Positions 1 to 9,652 are shown, counted from the stretch's first letter. The stretch is 64,000 bases of DNA from Lysobacteraceae bacterium NML95-0200 (GCA_002798255.1 NWQQ01000021.1:62001-126000); one strand, 5' to 3'. Notes: generated from the sequence alone by a model not told the origin. Made by a program: numbers and translations.

Positions 1-1219
<1,219 letters not shown>

Positions 1220-1377
1220 ACAAAAAGGCCGCACACGCGGCCATCTGAAATAAAAAGATGGGCACCAATTATACGCGACTGTGCTTTTTGCAGTATGCGC
1301 AGGCTCAAGATGCGACGGCACAACAAGGCGCACAATGACCTTGCACCAGGTATCTGGCATCACTCGAAGGAGAACTC

Positions 1378-1869
1378 ATGATTCAAAACGTTTCCGGCGA
1401 CATTCTGCTCAGCCGCGCCCATGCCATTGCCCATGGCATCGCTCCCAATGATGACTTCCATCAGGGGCTGGCGCTGGCGCTGCGCGAACATGCGCCTTCG
1501 CTATACAAGGATTTCCGCCATTATTGCCATACGCAAAGCCCCAAGCCCGGCGAGTTGTGGGCATGGATGGGGGCGGACGGCCAGCGCGTGGTCAACCTGT
1601 TCACCCAAGAAGGCGCCGAAGGCCATAGCGGCGGCAAGCCCGGCAAGGCGACGCTCTCGCAAGTGCGCCATACGCTCAAGGCACTGCGCAAATTTGTTGA
1701 GGACGAAAAGCTGACCAGCCTTGCCCTGCCCAAGCTGGCAACGGGCGTGGGCGGCCTTGACTGGGCTGATGTCGAGCCGCTGGTACACGAATATCTGGGT
1801 GATCTGTCCATCCCGGTCATCGTCTATACCACCTTCCAGAAAGGTGAGGCGGCTGCCGAAAAACTCTGA
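1378..1869 (+). CDS. Macrodomain protein, TARG1/ALC1-like (ADP-ribose binding)
   Basis: The 163-residue protein is a single macrodomain. Residues 7-30 carry the GDIL...AHAIAHGI segment, which matches the first ADP-ribose-binding loop. Residues 118-129 carry PKLATGVGGLDW, the conserved glycine-rich loop before the last helix, and the protein ends in a VIVYTTF strand. Its layout resembles the TARG1 (C6orf130) branch, whose members hydrolyse ADP-ribose esters or act on ADP-ribosylated targets; this is inferred from family resemblance only. The start is supported by AAGGAG at 1367-1372. No DarT-like ADP-ribosyltransferase lies next to it, so it is not obviously a DarTG antitoxin. It sits alone between typA (divergent) and ppiB. 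Confidence 0.8.
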   Translation: MIQNVSGDILLSRAHAIAHGIAPNDDFHQGLALALREHAPSLYKDFRHYCHTQSPKPGELWAWMGADGQRVVNLFTQEGAEGHSGGKPGKATLSQVRHTLKALRKFVEDEKLTSLALPKLATGVGGLDWADVEPLVHEYLGDLSIPVIVYTTFQKGEAAAEKL

Positions 1870-1920
1870 TGGGGAGAGGGATGGGACGGCCTTGAATCAT
1901 GACAGGCGTGTCCCCATCCT

Positions 1921-1973
1921 GAAAGACACGCCCGCCTTGCTGGCAATTTCCACAAGCGCGGGCGTGCTCTTTC
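1921..1973 (+). promoter_or_regulatory. Long hairpin between the macrodomain gene and ppiB
   Basis: The arm at 1921-1935 (GAAAGACACGCCCGC) pairs with 1958-1973 except for one bulged C, leaving a 22-base loop. It ends about 9 bases before the ppiB ribosome-binding site (AAGGAAAAGG, 1982-1991). It has no U-tract on either strand, so it could be an inefficient terminator for the macrodomain gene or a structured 5' leader of ppiB. The sequence cannot decide between these. Confidence 0.4.
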
Positions 1974-1992
1974 ATCACCCTAAGGAAAAGGC

Positions 1993-2487
1993 ATGTCCCT
2001 GACTGCAATCATCGATACCGACCGCGGCGCCATCAAACTGGAGCTGTTTGCCGACAAGGCGCCGCTGACCGTGGCCAATTTCGTCAACCTCGCCCAGCGC
2101 GGCTTCTATAACGGCCTCAACTTCCACCGCGTCATCGCCGACTTCATGATTCAGGGCGGCTGCCCGGACGGACGCGGTACCGGCGGCCCTGGCTACCGCT
2201 TCGAGGACGAAACCAATAATGGCGTGCGCCACGAGCGCGGCGTGATTTCGATGGCGAACGCTGGCCCCAACACCAATGGCAGCCAATTCTTCATCACCCA
2301 TATCAAGACCGACTGGCTGGACGGCAAGCACACCGTGTTCGGCAAAGTGCTGGAAGGCCTGGAAGTGGTGGACAGCATCCAGCAAGGCGATGGCATCAAG
2401 TCCATCCGCATTGAAGGCGATGCCGAGGCCGCCCTGGCCGCCAAGGCCGATCGCGTGGCCGAATGGAACAAGATTCTGGCTACCTGA
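1993..2487 (+). CDS. ppiB: Peptidyl-prolyl cis-trans isomerase B (cyclophilin)
   Basis: This is a cytoplasmic cyclophilin that catalyses cis-trans isomerisation of Xaa-Pro bonds during folding. The 164-residue length matches bacterial PpiB. The catalytic FHR triplet is at residues 44-46 within [18 protein letters not shown] is at 97-100 and LDGKHTVFG at 109-117. There is no signal peptide, which separates it from periplasmic PpiA. A clear ribosome-binding site (1982-1991) supports the ATG at 1993. A strong terminator follows 20 bases after the stop, so it appears to be monocistronic. Confidence 0.95.
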   Translation: MSLTAIIDTDRGAIKLELFADKAPLTVANFVNLAQRGFYNGLNFHRVIADFMIQGGCPDGRGTGGPGYRFEDETNNGVRHERGVISMANAGPNTNGSQFFITHIKTDWLDGKHTVFGKVLEGLEVVDSIQQGDGIKSIRIEGDAEAALAAKADRVAEWNKILAT

Positions 2488-2509
2488 GTGCATTGCACGC
2501 CTATCCCGA

Positions 2510-2538
2510 CAAGGCCGGCAACATGCCGGCCTTGTTTT
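2510..2538 (+). terminator. Rho-independent terminator of ppiB
   Basis: A perfect 11-bp stem, CAAGGCCGGCA (2510-2520) with TGCCGGCCTTG (2524-2534), has a 3-base loop and is followed by TTTTG on the plus strand. Confidence 0.85.
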
Positions 2539-2642
2539 GTCCGGCATCTGCCAGCTCGACAAGGTAAACTCGCCACACGCAAGCTGCTGATGTGTTGTCA
2601 GTGCCAGCCGAACCCCATCCACTTCGGCAATGAGGCAAGACA

Positions 2643-3215
2643 ATGCACGAGAAGAAAATTGCAGTCCTGGTCGGCAGCCTGCGCAAGGGCTCATACGCAC
2701 GCAAAACGGCGTTGAACGTCATCGAAATGTTTCCGTCTGGCTATCTGGCGGAAATTGTCGAAATCGGCGACCTGCCGTTGTACAACTTCGACTATGACGC
2801 CCCCGATGAGAGCGAAGTAACGCTGCCTGAACGCTATGTGCAGTTTCGACAGGCCATCAAGGCGGCCACCGGGGTGTTGTTTGTCACCGCAGAAAACAAT
2901 CGCACCATTCCGGCCTGCTTGAAAAACGCCATTGACATCGGCTCCAAGCCCAATAGCGATGTAGCGTGGAAAAGCAAACCGGCAGCCATCATCAATCACT
3001 CGGTCGGCAAGATGGGCGGCTACAGCGCCAGCAAGAATCTGCGTCTGGCCTTGTCGTATTTCGATATGCCCATTGTCGGCCAACCCGAGGTATTTCTGGG
3101 CAACTCTCCCAGCCTGTTTGATGCCAACGGGCGCATCCATGTCGAATCCACACACCAGTTCCTGCAAGGCCATATCGACCGCTTTGTGGCCTTGCTGGAA
3201 AAGCAGCTTGCTTGA
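2643..3215 (+). CDS. NADPH-dependent FMN reductase family protein
   Basis: This 190-residue flavodoxin-fold protein is predicted to use NAD(P)H to reduce FMN or a quinone/chromate-type acceptor. The flavin phosphate loop GSLRKGS is at residues 11-17. The family segment TAENNRTIPACLKNAID is at 82-98, corresponding to the usual TPEYNxSIPxxLKNAID. GAGG at about 2632 precedes the ATG. Only 9 bases separate its stop from the start of a truncated methyltransferase, so the two were probably one operon before IS insertion. The substrate cannot be told from sequence. Confidence 0.85.
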   Translation: MHEKKIAVLVGSLRKGSYARKTALNVIEMFPSGYLAEIVEIGDLPLYNFDYDAPDESEVTLPERYVQFRQAIKAATGVLFVTAENNRTIPACLKNAIDIGSKPNSDVAWKSKPAAIINHSVGKMGGYSASKNLRLALSYFDMPIVGQPEVFLGNSPSLFDANGRIHVESTHQFLQGHIDRFVALLEKQLA

Positions 3216-3224
3216 TGGGAGAGG

Positions 3225-3375
3225 ATGATGAAAACCAGTCTGAGCGGCGTACCAGAAACCACGCTCTGGCCTTTGCATAACCGCGCCAGCGAGGCGGCAC
3301 GAACCGATGGCTGCATCCGCGATGAAAAATGCCTGGAGATTTATCGTGCCATCGACTATGACTATGTGCGCAGCT
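3225..3375 (+). pseudogene. Truncated class I SAM-dependent methyltransferase (leucine carboxyl methyltransferase-like), N-terminus only
   Basis: The first 50 residues (SGVPETTLWPLHNRASEA...AIDYDYVRSFG) match the N-terminal region of the LCM/TcmP-like O-methyltransferases. That region normally precedes the SAM-binding glycine-rich strand. Homology stops abruptly at about 3375, where minus-strand IS3 transposase sequence begins, so the SAM-binding domain is missing. No continuation was found on the far side of the mobile debris, so the gene was disrupted and then deleted. A GGAGAGG ribosome-binding site precedes the tandem ATG codons at 3225 and 3228. The family call rests on a short segment. 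Confidence 0.6.
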
Positions 3376-3724
3376 TCGGCACATACAGCGGCACACGCTC
3401 GTGCTTGGGCAATCGTTGTTTGGCTTTGCGCCGCAGGTTGAGCTGCATGGCGGTGTAGACCCGATAAATCCGTTTGTGACTCCAGTCCGGTCGCGCACGC
3501 CGCAAGACCTGGCAGCACTTCCAAAAGCCGCGACTGGGACGTGTGGCAACCTGCTCGGTGAGTGCCGCGATGATCTCGGCATCGCGCACTGTCCAGTGCA
3601 GCGGCGGTCGATACCAGGCGGCTCGTGACAGGCCGACGCATTCGCAGGACCGGCTCAGGGGGCGGGCGTGTACCTGGGTCAGATACCGCACCGCCTCGCG
3701 TTTCTGCGCCGGCCCTACAGTTTT
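3375..3724 (-). pseudogene. IS3-family transposase orfB, N-terminal fragment
   Basis: Reading leftward, the frame reached by -1 slippage from orfA gives TVGPAQKREAVRYL, then CECVGLSRAAWYR and TRPSRGFWK, and RIYRVYTAMQLNLRRKAKQRLP. This is the HTH_21 and linker region that precedes the DDE catalytic core of IS3 OrfB. The sequence stops at VPLYVP, just before the DDE core would begin, because the element is cut at the junction with the methyltransferase remnant (about 3375). A-rich slippage sequence (seven A on the minus strand, 3721-3727) sits at the orfA/orfB boundary, as expected for IS3 programmed frameshifting. Confidence 0.85.
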
Positions 3725-3979
3725 TTTGCGATCAAATCCTTCATCGCTGCGTTGTCCAGTGCCAGCTCGGCATACAGCCGCTTGAGCCTGGCATTCTCCG
3801 CTTCCAGATCCTTGATCCGGCGCAGCTCGGAAGCCTCAAGGCCGCCGTACTTCGACTTCCACTTGTGAAGTCGGCATGCTGATGCCGGACTGCCGACAGA
3901 TGTCCTTGACGGGGACACCGGCATCGGCTTGCTTGAGGATGGAGACGATCTGGGTTTCAGTAAAACGGGACTTCTTCAT
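3715..3979 (-). pseudogene. IS3-family transposase orfA, frameshifted
   Basis: The minus-strand start at 3977-3979 reads MKKSRFTETQIVSILKQADAG, a typical IS3 OrfA HTH. After SGIS the frame breaks at about 3880. In another frame the text continues HKWKSKYGGLEASELRRI, then ENARLKRLYAEL and LIAKKL, the leucine-zipper end of OrfA. One base gain or loss near 3880 explains the break, so orfA is inactive. Confidence 0.85.
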
Positions 3980-4049
3980 GAAAACGCCTGGCTGGGGAAT
4001 CAGGCCAGAAAGTTCTACTTATGCAGTGTCTGGCGATTGGGGAAGCTTA

Positions 4050-4167
4050 CGTCAAAAGCTCACCGCCTTGGCAGTGAAGAGCGCCAAGCCGGGGAAACAC
4101 TTTGACGGTGGCGAGCTTTATCTCGGAGGTGACAGCCAAAGGCGGCAAGCGCTGGTATCTAAACAAA
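4050..4167 (+). pseudogene. Tyrosine integrase (DUF4102-type) N-terminal remnant
   Basis: The plus strand reads KLTALAVKSAKPGKHFDGG and ELYL, the N-terminal arm-binding domain typical of P4-like phage or genomic-island integrases. An extra G near 4125 then shifts the frame, and the downstream frame resumes with EVTAKGGKRWYLNK. No catalytic domain follows. This records a past island or prophage integration or a recombination scar; no tRNA lies beside it. Confidence 0.75.
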
Positions 4168-4216
4168 GTACCGGCGACCTGATGACCGGGAGAATCGCCT
4201 ATCGCTGGGGGCAGGG

Positions 4217-4345
4217 CTGTCTTTGTCGGATGCACGGATGCTCGAATACAACCAAACCCGTCCCCACGACGCACTCGGCCATCTGACACCCACCGAATAC
4301 CGTAATCACCTCGCCGGAAGCTCTACTTCTGAAATACATGCTTGA
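4217..4345 (+). pseudogene. IS3-family transposase orfB, C-terminal remnant
   Basis: The plus-strand frame reads LSLSDAR, then EYNQTRPHDALGHLTPTEY, and ends STSEIHA before a TGA at 4343-4345. The RPHDALGHLTPTEY motif and the ending are diagnostic of the IS3 OrfB C-terminus. The upstream DDE domain is absent and a short internal deletion seems to join the two motifs. Its orientation is opposite to the IS3 fragment at 3375-3979, so the two pieces are not one continuous element. Confidence 0.8.
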
Positions 4346-4347
4346 CA

Positions 4348-4835
4348 GGGAAACTTACATATGCAAATTGACTATCGGTAGCAGGCTGTTTTTAGCGCAC
4401 CCCAGCCTTTTATGAACAACTGTTCAGCATACATCCATGCTCGAATTTGAATTTTCCGACGCCCTTAAACATGCAGCTTGAGTGCGCTTGGAATTTACTC
4501 AAAACCCGCTAAAACCCGATACGGAATGCCGACTCAGTCACTACGTTCAAAGACAATCGCCATATGACAAGCATAAAAATATGCCAAAAATGTAAAACGT
4601 CATTCATCTTTTATTCTGTTTCTTCCTTCTAACTTCCGCCCACCTCTCGCCACCCCCTATTCAGCTTCACTCGGGTGGCTCCCCGGCGGCAGCGTCTTTT
4701 CATTCGAGACCCCCGCCCAGGGTAGATGCAGCGCCAACAGCCAAGCGCCGCCGCCCTCCCCACAACGCCATGCCGCTTTCGCCAGCATCCCATGTGGCTG
4801 CCAGCATGCGGCGCAACGAAACAAGGAGTACGACG
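4348..4835. other. Gene-free, AT-richer stretch after the mobile-element debris
   Basis: No convincing coding frame, RNA gene or strong repeat is seen here. Base composition is visibly lower in GC than the neighbours up to about 4620, fitting leftover foreign DNA. The last part carries the ribosome-binding site (AAGGAG, 4823-4828) of the next gene. A longer in-frame start at 4770 exists but has no Shine-Dalgarno and is not preferred. Confidence 0.5.
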
Positions 4836-5291
4836 ATGAAATTGGATTGGATTCTGTGGTTCGCCTCAATCCTTCCCCCGCAGGCCAGCGATTCTTTATG
4901 CCTGTCTGCCACGCTTTATCTTGAAGCCCGCAATCAGCCGGTCATCGGCCAGCAGGCCGTTGCCGAGGTCGCGCTGCGGCGCGGGGATAGCGGTCTTTGG
5001 GGCAATACCCTGTGCGAGGTGGTAACTGCCCGCAAGCAGTTCGCCCCCACGCTGGTGTCGCCGCAGACCAGGCTCAGCAATATCCAGGCCTGGTCGCAGG
5101 CAGTCAATGTGGCACTGGATGCCCAGGCCAATTGGGCGCTGCCGCAAGGCCAGCGTCAGGAAATCGTGCCTGGCGCCAGTCATTTTCTGGCACACAATAT
5201 TGCCCGCCCCAGCTGGCGCAATGCCTATCAGGTCGCCACCATCGGTGATCACACCTTTCTGAAGGTACAGTCACTGCAGCGCCGCGATTGA
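4836..5291 (+). CDS. SleB-like cell wall hydrolase (Hydrolase_2 family)
   Basis: The 151-residue protein resembles the catalytic domain of SleB-type lytic transglycosylases, which cleave peptidoglycan. LYLEAR at residues 28-32 carries the presumed catalytic Glu30. It is followed by the family features VIGQQAVAEVALRR (36-49), an LCEVV segment (59-63) and a SHFLAH...PSW...IGDHTFLKV ending (115-144). The N-terminus has a hydrophobic stretch (WILWFASIL), possibly a weak signal or anchor. The family pattern normally includes QF then W/Y residues, and here KQFAP is present. The substrate is inferred from the family only. The start at 4836 is set by AAGGAG seven bases upstream. Confidence 0.7.
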   Translation: MKLDWILWFASILPPQASDSLCLSATLYLEARNQPVIGQQAVAEVALRRGDSGLWGNTLCEVVTARKQFAPTLVSPQTRLSNIQAWSQAVNVALDAQANWALPQGQRQEIVPGASHFLAHNIARPSWRNAYQVATIGDHTFLKVQSLQRRD

Positions 5292-5343
5292 TGCGTTAGC
5301 CATTCACGTTATGCTTGGCAGCCCTTGATGTTGCGAGCTGCGG

Positions 5344-5823
5344 ATGAAAGCCTTACCACGCATCAGCCTTGTTTCGAGTTTGCTTCTCGCCCTGCTGGCA
5401 GGCTGTGCCAGCACCGGCAGCAAGCGCGTTTCCGAGCCTGCGACCAGCATTCAGCAACTTGCCATTGATGCGCAAGGCCAATGGCAAGTTGAGCTGCGGC
5501 TGCAAAACTACAGCAGCGTGGCGATGCGTTTTGACGAGGTAGCGCTTGCCCTCAGCATTGAGGGCAAGGAAGCCGGCCAGTTGCAGGCCACCCCTGCGCT
5601 GACGGTTGCGCCCGAGTCTGCCGAGATTCTCTCCATCACCCTGACCCCCAGTTTGCCGGCCAAGCTACAGGCGGCCGATGCGCTCGCTACCGGGCGCGGC
5701 TTTGGCTACCACTTGAAAGGCACGGTCAAGGCCAGTGTCGAAAACGGCAAACCGCGCAGTTATTCATTGCAGCGCAATAGCGCGCTTAGCCCGGCTCCCG
5801 GCCTGCCCGGTGTGCTGCGCTAA
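5344..5823 (+). CDS. Lipoprotein with LEA14/WHy-like domain
   Basis: The 159-residue protein has a lipoprotein signal peptide ending in LLAGC (Cys21), so it should be lipidated and membrane-anchored on the periplasmic side. The rest (QWQVELRLQNYSSVAMRF..., residues 48-65) follows the alternating beta pattern of LEA type-2/WHy domains, which are Ig-like beta-sandwich proteins linked to desiccation or stress. Xanthomonad genomes commonly carry such short lipoproteins. The function is unknown. Confidence 0.65.
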   Translation: MKALPRISLVSSLLLALLAGCASTGSKRVSEPATSIQQLAIDAQGQWQVELRLQNYSSVAMRFDEVALALSIEGKEAGQLQATPALTVAPESAEILSITLTPSLPAKLQAADALATGRGFGYHLKGTVKASVENGKPRSYSLQRNSALSPAPGLPGVLR

Positions 5824-6148
5824 ACGCCTGTTCAAAGCCCCTTCCCGATATCCGCAGTACGACCAATGTAGCGCCGCAACCAGGACTGGCTGGCTTGCGG
5901 CTATATCTACAACCATGCGGCAGCGCCGAACAGCAGCACAGATACGCCTGCCGCCGAGAATTTCGGCTAATCTCATAAAGCCGGAAACATCAATTAGCCC
6001 ATTGTTTTCCTTGAAAAAATATGGTTATCAGTTCACCCCCCCCCCCGAAATGTGACGAAAATCACGATTTACTTGAAATTGCTCGAAATCATCCACATTC
6101 CAGACCCACTGCTTACACTCCGCCGCCTGCTGTAGAGGGCTGTTGCTG
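5824..6148. other. Intergenic region with an 11-C tract and a CRP-like site
   Basis: There is no gene in this 325-bp stretch. It contains a homopolymer of 11 C (6036-6046), directly followed by a CRP/Clp-like palindrome (6051-6066). The rest appears to be the promoter region of the unknown gene that starts at 6149. Confidence 0.6.
6051..6066 (+). promoter_or_regulatory. CRP/Clp/Vfr-like binding site
   Basis: The sequence TGTGACGAAAATCACG matches the CRP consensus TGTGA-N6-TCACA at nine of ten conserved positions. It lies about 83 bp before the ATG at 6149. In Xanthomonads the CRP homologue Clp, which senses c-di-GMP, uses nearly the same site; which protein binds here is inference. Confidence 0.6.
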
Positions 6149-7096
6149 ATGCGTACCCTGGGTTTTGCTGGAATGGACTCCAGAACACATGCTTTGTTGC
6201 ATGAGGCCTTTCTGGCTGCCGCAGAGCGCCTGCAACTTAATCTCCACCTTTGCTCCGATGCCAATGCCGACTTCGTCGTCGTCGATATGGACAGCCTGTA
6301 TGGGCCACTGAGCTGGCTGCAGCTCTATAACGCCGGGGTCACCGTGATTGGCTATACCGCTGCCGCACGCAGCCAAACCCATTTCCGGCTCGCCCGGGAC
6401 TTTGATGAGGCAGCCCTGGAAAAGCTTCTGGATGAGCTTGCCATCCCGCCCAAATCAGGCAGCGCTGCCGCCCGGCATGCCGGTGCTGCGCAAACAGCAG
6501 TGACTGCAAGCCAATCCGAGCCACTTGAAGTGGAAGCCGACACTCGGGCAAAGCTGCTTGGCCACTGGCTTGACAGTGACGAGCTGCACGGCCTGGTTCG
6601 CTTGCAGCATGAGGCAGCTCCGGCACTGGTGCTGGACATGGATACCGGGCATTACTACGGCCCGCTGACCTTGAAACCGTTGCTGCCGCTGTTTGCAACC
6701 CCGCTGCGACAAGAAGATTTCGTGCCCTTGCCGGAGAATTTCGACATCGAATCCGCCGGGCATGAACAACAAATCTCCCGTCTGCTCTGGTTTGCTGCCT
6801 TGTTGCGCGGTGACGGCAAACTGCTGCCGCCACACGATGCCAATGCCCGCTACCGGCTCAGCAAATGGATTCAGACCGAACGTGAATACCCCAAACACTT
6901 GCGCATCGCTTCGGTATTGATGAAGGCGCCTGCCAGCATCGCGGAAATCGCCCAGGCCACCACTGCCAGCCAGGCCGAGGTCGCGGACTTTCTCAATGCC
7001 TGTCTTGCCATCGGCAGCGCAGAAGCGGTTCTGCCAAGCGAACCAGCCCCTGAGCCACCCCGCCCAGGACTCCTTGAAAGGTTGGGGCTGCACTGA
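6149..7096 (+). CDS. Unknown protein with receiver-like N-terminus and winged-helix-like C-terminus
   Basis: I do not recognise this 315-residue protein. Residues 1-75 alternate strands and helices like a pseudo-receiver (DFVVVDMDSLYGPLSWLQL at 41-59, GVTVIGYT at 63-70). A low-complexity Ala-rich linker follows. A middle part contains LVLDMDTGHYYGPLTLKPLL. Near the C-terminus, RIASVLMKAPASIAEIAQ and AEVADFLNACLA look like a winged-helix fold, and the end is Pro-rich. There is no signal peptide or membrane segment. A TTG two codons upstream is possible but the ATG is preferred. The CRP-like site and C11 tract upstream suggest regulated expression. A cytoplasmic regulatory role is a guess. Confidence 0.6.
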   Translation: MRTLGFAGMDSRTHALLHEAFLAAAERLQLNLHLCSDANADFVVVDMDSLYGPLSWLQLYNAGVTVIGYTAAARSQTHFRLARDFDEAALEKLLDELAIPPKSGSAAARHAGAAQTAVTASQSEPLEVEADTRAKLLGHWLDSDELHGLVRLQHEAAPALVLDMDTGHYYGPLTLKPLLPLFATPLRQEDFVPLPENFDIESAGHEQQISRLLWFAALLRGDGKLLPPHDANARYRLSKWIQTEREYPKHLRIASVLMKAPASIAEIAQATTASQAEVADFLNACLAIGSAEAVLPSEPAPEPPRPGLLERLGLH

Positions 7097-7159
7097 CTTT
7101 TTGGTAATGACACAGCCACTGGACAGGCTATTGACGCAAACTCGCCGTAAAATGCCCGG

Positions 7160-9067
7160 ATGATTGATTCCTCGCGCTACCCCCGCCTCTCGCAAATCAA
7201 TACCCCCGCCGACCTGCGCCGCTTTCCTGCCGAGGAACTGCAAGCGGTGGCCGATGAATTGCGCGCCTATCTGATTGAATCTGCCGGAAAATCCGGCGGG
7301 CATTTTGGTGCCAACCTGGGCGTGGTGGAGCTGACCTGCGCCCTGCACTATCTGTACGACACCCCCCATGACCGCCTGGTCTGGGATGTCGGCCATCAGG
7401 CCTATCCGCACAAAATTCTCACTGGCCGCCGTGATGCCATCCACACGGTCAAGCAAAAAGACGGCGTGGCGCCATTCCCCAAGCGCGAAGAAAGCGAATA
7501 CGACACCTTTGGCGTGGGTCATTCCTCCACCAGCATTTCCGCAGCCCTGGGCATGGCCATTGCCAGCGCCCGGACAGGCAGCGACCGCCATGTGGTCGCC
7601 ATCATCGGCGATGGCGCAATGACCGCCGGCATGGCCTACGAGGCTCTGAACCACGCTGGCGGCATGGATGAAGAGCCCAATATCCTGGTGATTCTCAACG
7701 ACAACCGCATGTCGATTTCCGAGGCAGTCGGTGGCCTGACCCGCATGCTCGGACGCATGAGCGGCAACAAGACCCTGAACGCACTGCGCGAAGGCGGCAA
7801 AAAGCTGCTGGGCGACAAGGACAACGCCCCGGCAAAATTTGTCAAACGCTGGGAAGAACACTGGAAAGGCATGTTCGTGCCCTCCACCCTATTCGAGGAA
7901 ATGGGCTTTCATTACACCGGCCCCATCGACGGCCACGACATGAACGCCCTGCTTGCCACCCTGAGCACGCTCAAGGGCTTGAAAGGCCCGCAGTTACTGC
8001 ATGTCATCACCACCAAGGGCAAGGGCTATGAACGCGCCGAAGCCGACCAAATCGGCTATCACGCCGTATCGCCCTTTGACCCGGCCGAGGGCATGGTGAA
8101 AAAGCCCGGTGCGGTGAAAAAACCCACCTATACCGATGTCTTTGGCGACTGGCTCTGCGAGATGGCCGCCGCCGATAACAAGCTGCTCGGCATCACCCCG
8201 GCCATGCGCGAAGGCTCCGGCCTTGTACGCTTTTCAAAGGAATACCCCAGCCGCTATTTCGATGTCGCCATCGCCGAGCAACACGCCGTGACACTGGCCG
8301 CCGGCATGGCCTGCGAAGGCGCCAAGCCGGTGGTGGCGATTTATTCCACCTTTTTGCAACGCGCCTACGACCAACTGGTTCACGATGTCGCCCTGCAAAA
8401 ACTGGATGTGCTGTTTGCCATCGACCGTGGCGGCGTCGTCGGCCCCGATGGCGCCACCCACGCCGGTAATCTGGATTTGTCCTTCCTGCGCTGTGTACCG
8501 AACATGCTCATCATGGCGCCCAGTGATGAAGCCGAATGCCGCAAAATGCTCTCCACCGGCTATCAATATCCGGGCCCCGCCGCCGTGCGTTACCCGCGTG
8601 GTGGCGGCACCGGCGTGGCAGCAGGCGATACCCTGGAAACCCTGCCCATCGGCAAGGCACAACTCAAGCGCCAAGGGCAGCGGCTGGCACTGCTGGCCTT
8701 TGGCGCAGTGCTGCCCGCCGCCGAACAGGTCGCCGCAGAATTTGGCCTGTCCGTCGTTGACATGCGCTTTATCAAGCCGCTGGACAAGGCGCTGATTCTG
8801 CAGCTGGCACAAAGCCATCAGGGCTTTGTCACGCTGGAAGACAATGTCATCGCCGGTGGTGCAGGCTCGGGCGTGGCCGAACTTCTTGCCGCCGAGGGCA
8901 TCACCCTGCCGATACTGCATCTGGGCCTTCCTGATGCCTTCCAGCAACATGCCAGCCGCGAAGACCTGCTGGCCGAAGCCGGACTGGATATTGCCGGTAT
9001 CCGTGCCGCCATCCTCAGGCGCTGGCCGCAATTGGCACAGGACAACACGCAGGCAGGCAGCGCATGA
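7160..9067 (+). CDS. dxs: 1-deoxy-D-xylulose-5-phosphate synthase
   Basis: This is the first enzyme of the MEP isoprenoid pathway; it condenses pyruvate with glyceraldehyde 3-phosphate using thiamine diphosphate. The 635-residue length is normal. The thiamine-binding motif GDGAMTAG is at residues 150-157 with the downstream NDN of ILNDNRMSI. His79-Gln80 lies in [23 protein letters not shown] carries the catalytic Glu, and the transketolase C-terminal domain is complete. It overlaps the next gene by ATGA (9064-9067), so the two are co-translated. Confidence 0.97.
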   Translation: MIDSSRYPRLSQINTPADLRRFPAEELQAVADELRAYLIESAGKSGGHFGANLGVVELTCALHYLYDTPHDRLVWDVGHQAYPHKILTGRRDAIHTVKQKDGVAPFPKREESEYDTFGVGHSSTSISAALGMAIASARTGSDRHVVAIIGDGAMTAGMAYEALNHAGGMDEEPNILVILNDNRMSISEAVGGLTRMLGRMSGNKTLNALREGGKKLLGDKDNAPAKFVKRWEEHWKGMFVPSTLFEEMGFHYTGPIDGHDMNALLATLSTLKGLKGPQLLHVITTKGKGYERAEADQIGYHAVSPFDPAEGMVKKPGAVKKPTYTDVFGDWLCEMAAADNKLLGITPAMREGSGLVRFSKEYPSRYFDVAIAEQHAVTLAAGMACEGAKPVVAIYSTFLQRAYDQLVHDVALQKLDVLFAIDRGGVVGPDGATHAGNLDLSFLRCVPNMLIMAPSDEAECRKMLSTGYQYPGPAAVRYPRGGGTGVAAGDTLETLPIGKAQLKRQGQRLALLAFGAVLPAAEQVAAEFGLSVVDMRFIKPLDKALILQLAQSHQGFVTLEDNVIAGGAGSGVAELLAAEGITLPILHLGLPDAFQQHASREDLLAEAGLDIAGIRAAILRRWPQLAQDNTQAGSA

Positions 9068-9483
9068 AGATCAACCTATCCGCCGCGCTGCTGGCCGCCT
9101 GCGCCCTGTTTTCCGTACCCGCAGCAGCACAGCAGGCCGAAACGCCATTCGTGGTCGAACAAACCTACTGGCTCAAGCCTGGCCGTACCGAGCAATTTAT
9201 CGCACTGTTCAAGAAAACCCGGCTGCCCCTGCTGGAGGCCGAACGCCAGGCAGGCCGTCTGCTGTCCATCCGCATAGCGCAGCCGCAATTGCTACAAGGA
9301 CGCGAGCAATGGGATTTTCGCCTCACCCTGACCTGGAAAGACCATGCCAGCGCCCAGCAGTTTTCTGCATCCCAGCGCAACCCCGAACCTGCTGGCACCC
9401 CCCGCCGCGCAATGGAAGAACAACTGCGCGATGAGCTGGTGATTGAACGCAATGACACCTTGCTGAGCGAAGAAATGCTGTAA
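9064..9483 (+). CDS. Small secreted protein, possibly ABM-like dimeric alpha/beta barrel
   Basis: The 139-residue protein has a Sec signal peptide ending in AAAQQA, about residues 1-22, so it is likely periplasmic. The mature part ([23 protein letters not shown], then [18 protein letters not shown]) has the beta-alpha-beta rhythm of ferredoxin-like ABM/Dabb domains, without the residues that would assign an activity. It is coupled to dxs by a 4-bp overlap. It probably has no direct role in isoprenoid synthesis. Confidence 0.6.
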   Translation: MKINLSAALLAACALFSVPAAAQQAETPFVVEQTYWLKPGRTEQFIALFKKTRLPLLEAERQAGRLLSIRIAQPQLLQGREQWDFRLTLTWKDHASAQQFSASQRNPEPAGTPRRAMEEQLRDELVIERNDTLLSEEML

Positions 9484-9652
9484 ATGCCAGCTGGCATTGC
9501 AGACAGGCACCATTAGCCTCATCCCCACAGCCATGACAACGAGGCGGTCACGATGAGTCCGCCTCAAAGCTCTCCTGCTCGAAGCTCACCCAAGCATCAT
9601 TATTCATCCCAAACAACGATTGCAGGGCAAAGCCCATTTCCCTGCCACATAC

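Larger units (their letters stand above)
3375..4347. mobile_element. Composite of IS3-family and integrase remnants
   Basis: This roughly 1-kb stretch holds three degraded mobile-element pieces: the 5' two-fifths of an IS3-family element on the minus strand (3375-3979), a frameshifted start of a tyrosine integrase on the plus strand (4050-4167), and the 3' end of an IS3-family orfB on the plus strand (4217-4345). None is functional. The opposed IS3 fragments suggest two separate insertions followed by deletion between or beside them. No intact terminal inverted repeats or target duplications could be assigned with certainty. Confidence 0.8.

Noticed and set aside
3876-4286. A single 136-codon plus-strand gene after the IS3 fragment
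   Set aside because: It is a chance join of antisense IS3 orfA, the integrase remnant and shifted sequence of the second IS3 remnant.
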